From contig JAZKBL010000065.1 of the NCBI GenBank assembly GCA_040388665.1, positions 1-9,331 of the forward strand: a DNA stretch of 9,331 nucleotides. The letters run 5' to 3'. Shown one piece after another: positions 1 to 5,767 of this stretch; position 1 is the stretch's first letter; every line of letters begins with the position of its first letter. Position numbers and translations under genes: made by a program. This stretch comes from DAHVFY01 sp040388665 (GTDB taxonomy: Bacteria; Chlamydiota; Chlamydiia; Chlamydiales; Rhabdochlamydiaceae). The notes under the pieces were generated by a model that made no database searches, was not told the origin of the DNA, and saw nothing but the letters and a program-made list of their open reading frames with translations.

Positions 1-3
1 GCT

Positions 4-855
4 ATGAGTCCTAAAAAAGTAAAAAAGCTTCCTCTTATTCACTCGTTATTATGGATTGTTGGGTCTTTGCTATTTGTTTCAGGAAGTGCATTTAAAGGAG
101 TTAACTACTACTTGAATTGTAAAATTCAAAAAACACGAGATCCCTCTTTGCTCATTCGCGCGATCATTCAGACGGGACCGCAAAGAGAAGCTTTGACAAC
201 AGAGTATCTAGCAGAGCTTATGAACCTTTCAAGTGATCGACCTGTAGCTCTTTCTCAGTTTAACCTTGAACATGCAAGACATGCCCTTCTTCAATCTCCG
301 GTCATTAAAGAAGCTGAAGTGAAAGCTTTACCTCCAAATACACTTTACGTGGATTATGTTGCAAGGCAACCGATAGCGTGGTTTTCTGATTATGAAAATA
401 TTGCAATTGATGAGGAGGGGTATTTCTTTCCGGTGTATCCCTTTTTTACTCCAAAAAACCTTCCTGAAATTTATCTTGGAAATGCAGCTTTGAGTCAGCT
501 GCATGAATGGCATATTCCTAAAACTAATCAACATTTAGAGCTTGGCTTAACTCTTCTCAAAACAGTTTTACAAGCAGAAGCGCGGGATCTTATTCACTTA
601 AAAAGAATTGATGTCTCCAATGCTTTTGCCATCAGTTATGGTTTTCGCGAAATTGTTCTTATTTGCGAGGATATGATAGGAGATACCCTCCATACTCGCT
701 ATCTTCGCCTTAGTCCTAAGAATTACCCTCAAGAGCTCGGTAACTATCTAAAATTGCGCGAGCAACTCATCGCAAAAGAGCGTACAGCAGAAAGAGCCAC
801 CACCAAGATCATCGACCTTCGCCTTTCCAACCTCGGCTATATCGAAGAGCTATGA
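4..855 (+). CDS. ftsQ: Cell division protein FtsQ (divergent, chlamydial type)
   Basis: This 283-residue protein has the FtsQ layout: a short basic cytoplasmic N-terminus, one membrane segment at about residues 11-30, a POTRA-like region at about 47-120, and an FtsQ-type beta region after it. Seen in the sequence are SPVIKEAEVKALPPNTLYVD near residues 98-117 and then ARQPIAWF, which match the POTRA end and the usual 'ErxPvA' junction. IAIDEEGYFF matches the 'D.dG..f' stretch of the family. FtsQ links early and late divisome proteins and partners FtsB/FtsL at the inner membrane. Chlamydiae lack FtsZ but keep a reduced divisome, and CT764 has been described as their FtsQ (from memory). The start is the first ATG in the window; the ribosome site lies outside it, so a longer N-terminus cannot be excluded. 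The stop overlaps the end of the opposing ankyrin gene by 6 bases. Confidence 0.8.
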   Translation: MSPKKVKKLPLIHSLLWIVGSLLFVSGSAFKGVNYYLNCKIQKTRDPSLLIRAIIQTGPQREALTTEYLAELMNLSSDRPVALSQFNLEHARHALLQSPVIKEAEVKALPPNTLYVDYVARQPIAWFSDYENIAIDEEGYFFPVYPFFTPKNLPEIYLGNAALSQLHEWHIPKTNQHLELGLTLLKTVLQAEARDLIHLKRIDVSNAFAISYGFREIVLICEDMIGDTLHTRYLRLSPKNYPQELGNYLKLREQLIAKERTAERATTKIIDLRLSNLGYIEEL

Positions 856-1149
856 GAGTTCTCGAAGCGAAGAAAATACAGCTCTTGTTTCTAGCTCTTT
901 TTTAGCGTATTCAGAAATTTCAGCCCCCGCCTTAATTAACAGCTCAATTGCCTTAAGATTTTTTTCCTGAATAGCGCTCTCGAGGGGAGTGTTGTAATGG
1001 CTATTCGCGTTAATATCAGCGCCAGCATTAATTAGAGCGTTTAAAAATCGACCCTCATTATCGAACCTTACAGCTTCATGAAGAGGTGTATTTTCGCTAA
1101 CATTTTTAAGCTCTAAATCAGCTTCTTTTTGGTTTGACTTTTCAAGCAT
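850..1149 (-). CDS. Short ankyrin-repeat protein, probably a fragment
   Basis: This 99-residue protein holds two ankyrin repeats: one at about residues 20-52 beginning NTPLHEAV and ending INAGADINANS, and one at about 53-80 beginning NTPLESAI and ending LIKAGAEIS. Just before them, EADLELKNVSE resembles the tail of a preceding repeat ('GADvnaKN..G'), so the N-terminus may be cut. A TAA lies two codons upstream of the ATG in the same frame, and I see no Shine-Dalgarno motif before it, which fits a truncated or poorly translated gene. Ankyrin repeats bind proteins and are common in host-interacting proteins of chlamydiae and other amoeba symbionts. No signal peptide or membrane segment is visible. 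The gene converges on ftsQ and overlaps its last 6 bases. It could be a decayed remnant of a longer ankyrin gene or a small binding protein. Confidence 0.6.
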   Translation of the reverse strand: MLEKSNQKEADLELKNVSENTPLHEAVRFDNEGRFLNALINAGADINANSHYNTPLESAIQEKNLKAIELLIKAGAEISEYAKKELETRAVFSSLRELS

Positions 1150-1223
1150 GTTTTACAAAGAAGTTCTGAAAAATAGAAAATAATCCATCAAAAATCAAAA
1201 TCTTGAAATAGTGAGATAGGCTC

Positions 1224-1256
1224 ATCAATTACGATTATTTTTGTTTGGTAATTGAT
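1224..1256. repeat. 9-bp perfect inverted repeat at the DUF2442 gene stop
   Basis: ATCAATTAC at 1224-1232 is the reverse complement of GTAATTGAT at 1248-1256, with a 15-base loop. It straddles the stop codon of the minus-strand DUF2442 gene. On the plus strand four T follow, but on the minus strand, where the gene is read, there is no T-run. A terminator role is therefore weak; the stem is also AT-rich. Confidence 0.3.
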
Positions 1257-1558
1257 TTTGGTCTCCTGTGAATTTTTGGTGTGATACTAGGTTTTTTGCG
1301 TTTTGTTTTTGATTCTGTAATGTTTTTCCCGAGTTTATATAAGACATCTGGGCACAGATCGACTCCATTGGGCCAATGAATAGTAGTTCCATCACATTTA
1401 ACTTGTCTGAAATATGCTACTTCTACTAGAGGCAGAAGCATGTTTTTTGCTCGTTTTAACACATTTGTCAGGTCGACTATTTTAATGCTTTTGTCATTAA
1501 AGTGAAGTTTTAGCTTGTAATCTTCTAAATATTCTACTTTTTTAATTGTATGTAACAT
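1235..1558 (-). CDS. DUF2442 domain protein with a basic C-terminal tail
   Basis: This 107-residue protein is recognised as DUF2442 by its N-terminal beta-rich region (VEYLEDYKLKLHFND) and the family signature TIHWPNGVDLCPDVLY at residues 59-74. The biochemical function of DUF2442 is not established. The protein often sits next to DUF4160, as here. After the domain come about 30 residues (78-107) with 12 Lys/Arg and only one acidic residue, which is odd for the family and could contact nucleic acid. The start follows the TAA of the DUF4160 gene by 3 bases. Its Shine-Dalgarno AAGG (6 bases before the ATG) lies inside the end of that gene, so the two are read from one message and probably coupled. 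The paired arrangement suggests a toxin-antitoxin-like or regulator-partner module; this is inference. Confidence 0.75.
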   Translation of the reverse strand: MLHTIKKVEYLEDYKLKLHFNDKSIKIVDLTNVLKRAKNMLLPLVEVAYFRQVKCDGTTIHWPNGVDLCPDVLYKLGKNITESKTKRKKPSITPKIHRRPKSITKQK

Positions 1559-1561
1559 ATT

Positions 1562-1822
1562 TTACCTTAAAGGATCGATTTTGTTCGCATTTTTACCGGA
1601 TATTAGGGATTTCCAGTTAGTCATTAATTCTTTTTCATGAATCAACGTCCATGCGGTGACAAATGTCGCCTGTTTTTGAGGAAATTTACCTTCAATCATT
1701 TGTCCGGTACGAATACTAAAAGTGGCTGTATAACCTTGGTAATAGGCATGAAAATGTGGCGGGGCGTGGTCATCAAAAAACATTTTGATTATAATACCTA
1801 AAAATCTAGAAATTTCCGGCAT
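1562..1822 (-). CDS. DUF4160 domain protein, partner of DUF2442
   Basis: This is an 86-residue protein covering the whole DUF4160 domain. Family marks are MPEISRFLGIIIKMFF at the N-terminus, the acidic/histidine motif DDHAPPHFHAYYQGY at residues 17-31, the NW at 69-70 and the closing KIDPL. I chose the ATG at 1822 over a TTG three codons upstream because family members start with 'MPxISRFxGI', and a weak GGAT lies just before this ATG. The clustered Asp and His could bind metal or act in catalysis, but no activity is established that I know of. It is the first gene of a two-gene unit, followed after 3 bases by the DUF2442 gene. Upstream on its own strand are a TTGACA box and 8-base direct repeats, suggesting a separately controlled, perhaps self-regulated pair. 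Its neighbours on this strand are unrelated, so it looks acquired. Confidence 0.78.
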   Translation of the reverse strand: MPEISRFLGIIIKMFFDDHAPPHFHAYYQGYTATFSIRTGQMIEGKFPQKQATFVTAWTLIHEKELMTNWKSLISGKNANKIDPLR

Positions 1823-1836
1823 TCTATCCAATGGTT

Positions 1837-1880
1837 ATACATAAAATGTGTATCAAGTTTGAGGCAATCATGTCAAGTTT
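1837..1880 (-). promoter_or_regulatory. Promoter/operator-like region of the DUF4160-DUF2442 pair
   Basis: Two perfect copies of TCAAGTTT lie at 1853-1860 and 1873-1880, exactly 20 bases (about two helical turns) apart. On the minus strand the upstream copy runs into TTGACA (1876-1871), a full -35 consensus. A weak -10, TACACA (1852-1847), follows after 18 bases. Between this and the gene, ATACA (1837-1841) and TGTAT (1849-1853) form an inverted repeat over the -10 region. Direct plus inverted repeats around a promoter are typical of operators. The -10 is poor and the assignment is tentative. Confidence 0.4.
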
Positions 1881-1892
1881 TAATAAAGACTT

Positions 1893-2297
1893 TTAACTTT
1901 CTTTGGATTCTTCATTAGAGACAAAAAACCGCAATCCTTCGATATAGTCGGGAAAATCTTCTTGCAGCTCATGATCTAAAAGAAGTGGTTTAATTGTATT
2001 AAGATCATCTGCTGCTTGTGCGTGATTGTTTAGCAGACAATAACAAAGATGCCGTATGCACAGACAGCGGAGAAGTGTTTTTCGTTCTTGAAGTTCACCA
2101 AAGTTGAGGTTGTCGATGACATAAGAGAGATCTTCAATTGCTTCTTGAAATTGATGATGTATGAAATGGTTTTCAGCGCGATGCTGGTGAGCAAAAAGAT
2201 CATTTGCTTCTCCAATTTCTGCAGAAGAAGGTTCTATTGCGCTTTCTTGTTCTACAGTTGGAAGGATTGTCGTAAGTAAAATGAATAAAAGGTACAT
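1893..2297 (-). CDS. Small exported TPR-like protein of unknown function
   Basis: I do not recognise this 134-residue protein. It starts with a hydrophobic stretch (residues 1-14, MYLLFILLTTILPT) followed by a polar Glu/Ser-rich segment, which resembles a short signal peptide, though no clear cleavage motif is seen. Two helical-hairpin segments fit the tetratricopeptide pattern: about 41-64 (AENHFIHHQFQEAIEDLSYV) and about 77-106 (RHLCYCLLNNHAQAADDL). TPRs mediate protein-protein contacts. The start is well supported: AAGGAG lies 7 bases before the ATG. The gene is divergent from khpA and precedes the DUF4160 gene on the same strand by 70 bases. Three Cys near residues 78-86 could form disulphides if exported. 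A periplasmic or surface adaptor role is plausible, but nothing shows which partner it binds. Confidence 0.6.
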   Translation of the reverse strand: MYLLFILLTTILPTVEQESAIEPSSAEIGEANDLFAHQHRAENHFIHHQFQEAIEDLSYVIDNLNFGELQERKTLLRCLCIRHLCYCLLNNHAQAADDLNTIKPLLLDHELQEDFPDYIEGLRFFVSNEESKES

Positions 2298-2387
2298 GAA
2301 TATCTCCTTGTGCAGGATGAGTTTAGCGGTTTTGTTGTTTAATTTACACCAATCATTCGAGTTTTTGGGTTAGGTTAGATGAGGGGA

Positions 2388-2416
2388 TTGCTCCAAATGG
2401 GAGCAAATGGTAAAGT
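2388..2416 (+). promoter_or_regulatory. Possible khpA operon promoter with an inverted repeat
   Basis: TTGCTCC (2388-2394) and GGAGCAA (2400-2406) form a perfect 7-bp inverted repeat with a 5-base loop. TTGCTC (2388-2393) and TAAAGT (2411-2416) are 17 bases apart and could serve as -35 and -10, giving a leader of about 23 bases that keeps the khpA ribosome site. The palindrome covering the -35 could be an operator. The match to consensus is modest. Confidence 0.3.
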
Positions 2417-2445
2417 CTTGAAGGGTATAATTTAAGGAACTTACT

Positions 2446-2676
2446 ATGAAAGAATTCGTTGCATATCTTATAAAAAATCTTGTAGATCAGCCTGATGGTG
2501 TAGATGTTCAGGTCCTTGAGGGAGAACAAGGAACAATCGTCGAAATTCGTGTTTCTTCAACAGATATTGCAAAAGTTGTCGGTAGACAGGGAAGAACGAT
2601 TAAAGCCCTTAGAACGATTGCGATGACAGTCGGTGCTAGGTTTGGAAGACGGGTGCGTTTAGAAGTATTACAATAA
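2446..2676 (+). CDS. khpA: KH-domain RNA-binding protein KhpA
   Basis: This is a 76-residue single KH-domain protein of the KhpA (YlqC) family, matching the family's usual length. The RNA-binding GxxG loop is GRQG at residues 46-49, within VVGRQGRTIKALRTI, and is followed by the conserved helix and a last strand RRVRLEVLQ. KhpA binds RNA broadly in the cytoplasm and, in Gram-positive bacteria, forms a complex with KhpB/Jag that affects cell division and length; whether that holds here is unknown. The start is supported by AAGGA 7 bases upstream. It opens an apparent operon with the STAS gene (15 bases downstream) and miaA, so RNA binding, sigma-factor control and tRNA modification are co-expressed. 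Elsewhere khpA usually lies near rpsP/trmD/ffh, so this location is not the usual one. Confidence 0.9.
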   Translation: MKEFVAYLIKNLVDQPDGVDVQVLEGEQGTIVEIRVSSTDIAKVVGRQGRTIKALRTIAMTVGARFGRRVRLEVLQ

Positions 2677-2691
2677 CATGGGAGAAGTATT

Positions 2692-3036
2692 ATGGGAGTC
2701 GGTTTAACAGTGATTGTTGAAGAAGTCGATGGCAAGTGTGTGATGCGCATAACAGGCAGAATTGATGCGGCGACCACTCCCATTTTAGAGAAGAAAGTAG
2801 AAGATGAAGTGCAGCAAGGGCATATCCGTATCGTTTTTGATTTTAGTGGTGTTGATTATTTGAGTAGTGCCGGCATGCGTCTTCTGCTTTCTGCGACAAA
2901 AAAAATGAAAGTAAAAGAGGGGATGCTCACCAATTGCGGCATGGTTGATGAAGTAATGGAAATCATTAAGATGGCGGGTTTTGAGCGCATTCTTAATATT
3001 TATTCCACAGAAAAAGAAGCTTTAGACGCCCTATGA
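2692..3036 (+). CDS. rsbV: RsbV-type STAS anti-sigma factor antagonist
   Basis: This is a 114-residue single STAS domain protein of the SpoIIAA/RsbV type. The N-terminal strands include VMRITGRIDAAT (compare 'lrltGelDhht'), and the core motif DFSGVDYLSSAGMRLLL runs from residue 50. By alignment with SpoIIAA, Ser59 is the residue an RsbW-type kinase would phosphorylate. Unphosphorylated antagonists bind RsbW and free its target. The residue before it, usually Asp in SpoIIAA, is Ser58 here. Chlamydiae have two RsbV proteins, an RsbW and an RsbU phosphatase, and this locus matches the CT765 position (from memory). GGGAG lies upstream of the ATG. The stop overlaps the miaA start as ATGA, so the two are coupled. 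I am sure of the fold class; which kinase it pairs with cannot be read here. Confidence 0.85.
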   Translation: MGVGLTVIVEEVDGKCVMRITGRIDAATTPILEKKVEDEVQQGHIRIVFDFSGVDYLSSAGMRLLLSATKKMKVKEGMLTNCGMVDEVMEIIKMAGFERILNIYSTEKEALDAL

Positions 3037-4061
3037 CTTATGGGGCAGTTTTTGAAGATAGAGAACAAGGACTTTTGTTCTCTGATATTACAGCGCCCCT
3101 TAAAAAGAAAACACCTTTTGGATCAGTTCATAAAAAAATCATCGTTATTGCAGGTCCAACAGCTGTTGGAAAGTCTCGTCTTTCTTTAACAATTGCAAAG
3201 GCAATTGGAGGGGAAATTATTTCAGCAGATTCCATGCAGGTTTATCGAGGCATGGATGTTGGAACTGCAAAAGTCAAACCTGAAGAATTAGGTGTCATTC
3301 GGCATCATCTTGTCGATAGTCGAGAGATTCAAGAAGAATATAACGTTGTTCAGTTCTATCATGAAGCGCATCAAGCAATTAAAGAAGTGTTTGCACGAGG
3401 ACACGTCCCTATTGTTGTTGGGGGAACAGGTTTTTATATCCATGCACTCCTTTATGGACCTCCTAATGGCCCTCCATCGATGGAAGGGATTCGCACGAGC
3501 TTAGAACAAGAACTAGAAGAGCATGGTGCTGAAATGCTTTATGAGCGATTGAGACGATTTGATCCTGATTATGCAGTTACAATTACTCAAAGAGATAAGC
3601 ATAAGATCATTCGTGCTCTAGAGATTATTGCCCTAACAAATCAAAAAGTTTCTTCTTTTTCAAAAGAAACACCTCATGAAGTGGAAGATTACGATTTTCG
3701 GTGCTGGTTTGTGTATTTTCCAAAAGAAATTTTATATAAACGTATTGAAGAACGTTGCGATCAGATGATTCAAGAAGGGCTCATTGATGAAGTACGCCAG
3801 CTCGAGAAGGAAGGTCTTAGAGAAAACCGCTCAGCCTCTCAAGCAATCGGGTATCGTCAAGCCCTTGAGTTTCTTGAGTCTGCTCAAACAGAAAAGGATT
3901 GGGTTCAATTTGTTAGCGCTTTCAAGCAGGCGTCGCGCCGTTATGCTAAAAGACAATTTACTTGGTTTCGTCAAAAAACGCGGTTTCGCTCTTTAAATAT
4001 GAATGAAATTTCTGAAGAGCTCGTGGTTGAAACGATCCTTCAAGATTACGAAATTGGCTAA
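3033..4061 (+). CDS. miaA: tRNA dimethylallyltransferase MiaA
   Basis: MiaA transfers a dimethylallyl group from DMAPP to N6 of adenosine 37 in tRNAs reading UNN codons. Visible motifs are the P-loop GPTAVGKS (residues 41-48), ADSMQVYRGMDVGTAK (65-80) with the catalytic Asp66, the HHLVD at 91-95, GGTGFYIHALLYG from 130, DKHKIIRALEII and the C-terminal RRYAKRQFTWFR. All are typical and the enzyme looks intact. At 342 residues it is about 30 longer than many MiaA proteins because of an N-terminal extension of some 33 residues before the first beta strand. I keep this start because it overlaps the STAS stop (ATGA) and there is no other Met before the P-loop. There is no strong ribosome site, so translation probably depends on re-initiation from the upstream gene. 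Confidence 0.95.
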   Translation: MTYGAVFEDREQGLLFSDITAPLKKKTPFGSVHKKIIVIAGPTAVGKSRLSLTIAKAIGGEIISADSMQVYRGMDVGTAKVKPEELGVIRHHLVDSREIQEEYNVVQFYHEAHQAIKEVFARGHVPIVVGGTGFYIHALLYGPPNGPPSMEGIRTSLEQELEEHGAEMLYERLRRFDPDYAVTITQRDKHKIIRALEIIALTNQKVSSFSKETPHEVEDYDFRCWFVYFPKEILYKRIEERCDQMIQEGLIDEVRQLEKEGLRENRSASQAIGYRQALEFLESAQTEKDWVQFVSAFKQASRRYAKRQFTWFRQKTRFRSLNMNEISEELVVETILQDYEIG

Positions 4062-4086
4062 ATTTTTGAGGTTTTACAATCCCCTC

Positions 4087-4115
4087 TTTACATTTTAAAC
4101 TTTCTTCGTTAAGAT
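4087..4115 (+). promoter_or_regulatory. Sigma70-like promoter for the coiled-coil gene operon
   Basis: TTTACA (4087-4092) and TAAGAT (4110-4115) are separated by exactly 17 bases in the miaA downstream gap. A transcript would start near 4122, giving a leader of about 31 bases to the ATG at 4153. The start would lie downstream of a TTG at 4117, which helps rule that codon out as the start. Confidence 0.5.
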
Positions 4116-4152
4116 CTTGGCATTTCCCTTCTTACTTAACGCAAGAGAGTCG

Positions 4153-5760
4153 ATGAATACAGATCAAGAAATCATGGAAGGCGCCCAAGAGCAAAATGTT
4201 GTTCCAGAGAAGAGAGCCCCTTCAGCTGCGCTAGTTGAATTTCTAGAGCAATTTGAACGAGAATCTGCCCCGGAAGATACGATCCGGTGTGCTATCAATT
4301 TTATGCGCACGGCTATTTCTCAGACAGGGACGCCTAGATTTAAAGACTTTTGGGAGGTGCGCCGATTATGCCTTCCCTTTTTTAAAGAAAATCTTAATCC
4401 TAAAGTTCGCGTTCTCTTGTGGGGAGAGTATATAGAGCTTTCTGGAGAAGCTCGTAGGATTAAAGAAATTTTAGATGAGCAATCTTCTTTTGCTGCAGAG
4501 CAAATAGAGCTGGCGATTGCAGCTTTAGAGCATGATTTGGAGCATTTCGATCAGTTTTTAGCTTCAACGCCCGCACTCTTCATTCCAAAAGAGTGCACGC
4601 TTTTGATGGAGAAAAAAGATTTTTATATTGCTGTGCAGAAAGAACTCGATCTTCTTAACACAATGGCGTCGCGCATTAACGCTTTGCGCAAAGAAGTTGT
4701 TAAGACAGAAATGAGAGTTCGTTATAAAAATCGTTTTTTTGACAGGCTTTCTGCTGCGGGGGACCGTGTTTTTCCGAGAAGAAAAGATCTTATCAAACAA
4801 ATCTCAGAAGAATTTTCTGTTGATGTCACTTATTTTGTTGAGCATGAATTTAATGACAATGGCCAAGAAATGCCTCCATTGTTTGTTCTGCGGGAAGAAA
4901 TAAAAGCACTCCAACTTATGGCAAAGGAGCTGACATTAAATACGCAGGCGTTTACAGAAACAAGGCTTCGCTTAAGCACATGCTGGGATAAAATAAGAGA
5001 TTGTGAAAAAGAGAGAAAGAAAGAATTTGCACAGAAAAAGCAGTCTTATAAACAAAATTACGATTTAGTTTTTGAAAAAATTAACGCTTTTGCAGAAATT
5101 TGTCAGAATCCAGAGTTAGCTCAAGACGAATGTCAGCGTCAAACTGAAGAGATTCAAAGCTTCATGCATGCTCAAGAACTTGGTCGCGATGAAGTGCGTA
5201 TGCTGCGTGATGAGCTACAAAAAGCTAAAAAACCTGTTTTAGACAGATTTAGAGAGAAAGAAGTAGAAAGAGAGCGTTTAGAGAAAGAAGAAGATTTGAA
5301 AAATAAAGAAAAGCTTCAAGATCTTCGCGCACAGCTTGTCTTGCTGGCACAAGATGTCGATCAACTCGATAGCCAAGCTTTCATTGAAAAACGGGATCAG
5401 CTTCTTGTTGAATTTGAGCGGTTTTCTCTCAATAAAGTTGATAAACAAGGGGTGGACCGCCTTCTGAAGCAAGTAAAAGATCAGATTAATGAGAAGAAAG
5501 AAAAAGCGATTATGGCGCTTTCTGCTGATGATTTAGAAGCTTTCGAACAGCTTAAAAGTGCACTGCAAGAACGTAAACAACAAAGACAAGAGATTAGAGA
5601 ACAATTAGAGCTTTACCGCAAAGCGCTAGGGGGGTCTGGACTTGATTTTGAGAAATCCATGAGTTATGCAGAACTTGTCGAAACAGAAAAAGCTCGTCTT
5701 GAAAAGGCGAATGCTGCTATTTATGAGATTGAAGAAAAAATCTCTGAATTTCAAGGCTAA
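4153..5760 (+). CDS. Conserved chlamydial coiled-coil protein, function unknown
   Basis: I do not recognise a functional family for this 535-residue protein. Its position between miaA and rsfS matches the uncharacterised CT768 of Chlamydia trachomatis (from memory). The N-terminal part (to about residue 300) is helical with mixed composition, including FKDFWEVRRLCLPFFKE near residues 72-88, which faintly recalls DUF349 repeats. From roughly residue 330 to the end it is Glu/Lys/Gln-rich with heptad-like spacing, consistent with long coiled coils. There is no signal peptide or membrane segment, so it is probably cytoplasmic. The start is the ATG at 4153, with GAGAG four bases upstream; an in-frame TTG at 4117 would lie before the predicted transcription start. 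The HAD gene follows after 7 bases, suggesting one operon. A structural, chaperone or nucleic-acid-binding role is possible but unsupported. Confidence 0.75.
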   Translation: MNTDQEIMEGAQEQNVVPEKRAPSAALVEFLEQFERESAPEDTIRCAINFMRTAISQTGTPRFKDFWEVRRLCLPFFKENLNPKVRVLLWGEYIELSGEARRIKEILDEQSSFAAEQIELAIAALEHDLEHFDQFLASTPALFIPKECTLLMEKKDFYIAVQKELDLLNTMASRINALRKEVVKTEMRVRYKNRFFDRLSAAGDRVFPRRKDLIKQISEEFSVDVTYFVEHEFNDNGQEMPPLFVLREEIKALQLMAKELTLNTQAFTETRLRLSTCWDKIRDCEKERKKEFAQKKQSYKQNYDLVFEKINAFAEICQNPELAQDECQRQTEEIQSFMHAQELGRDEVRMLRDELQKAKKPVLDRFREKEVERERLEKEEDLKNKEKLQDLRAQLVLLAQDVDQLDSQAFIEKRDQLLVEFERFSLNKVDKQGVDRLLKQVKDQINEKKEKAIMALSADDLEAFEQLKSALQERKQQRQEIREQLELYRKALGGSGLDFEKSMSYAELVETEKARLEKANAAIYEIEEKISEFQG

Positions 5761-5767
5761 AGGATAG

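Noticed and set aside
845..903. Possible terminator of ftsQ: AAGAGCTA (845-852) and TAGCTCTT (892-899) followed by six T
   Set aside because: The T-run is attractive, but the stem is only 8 bp with a loop of about 39 bases, too open for a convincing intrinsic terminator.
1823..1831. TTG start adding three residues to the DUF4160 protein
   Set aside because: The family start is MPxIS, which matches the ATG at 1822.
4117..4152. Longer start (TTG) for the coiled-coil protein, adding 12 residues
   Set aside because: The TTG has no ribosome site and lies before the transcription start predicted from the TTTACA/TAAGAT promoter. The ATG at 4153 is preferred.
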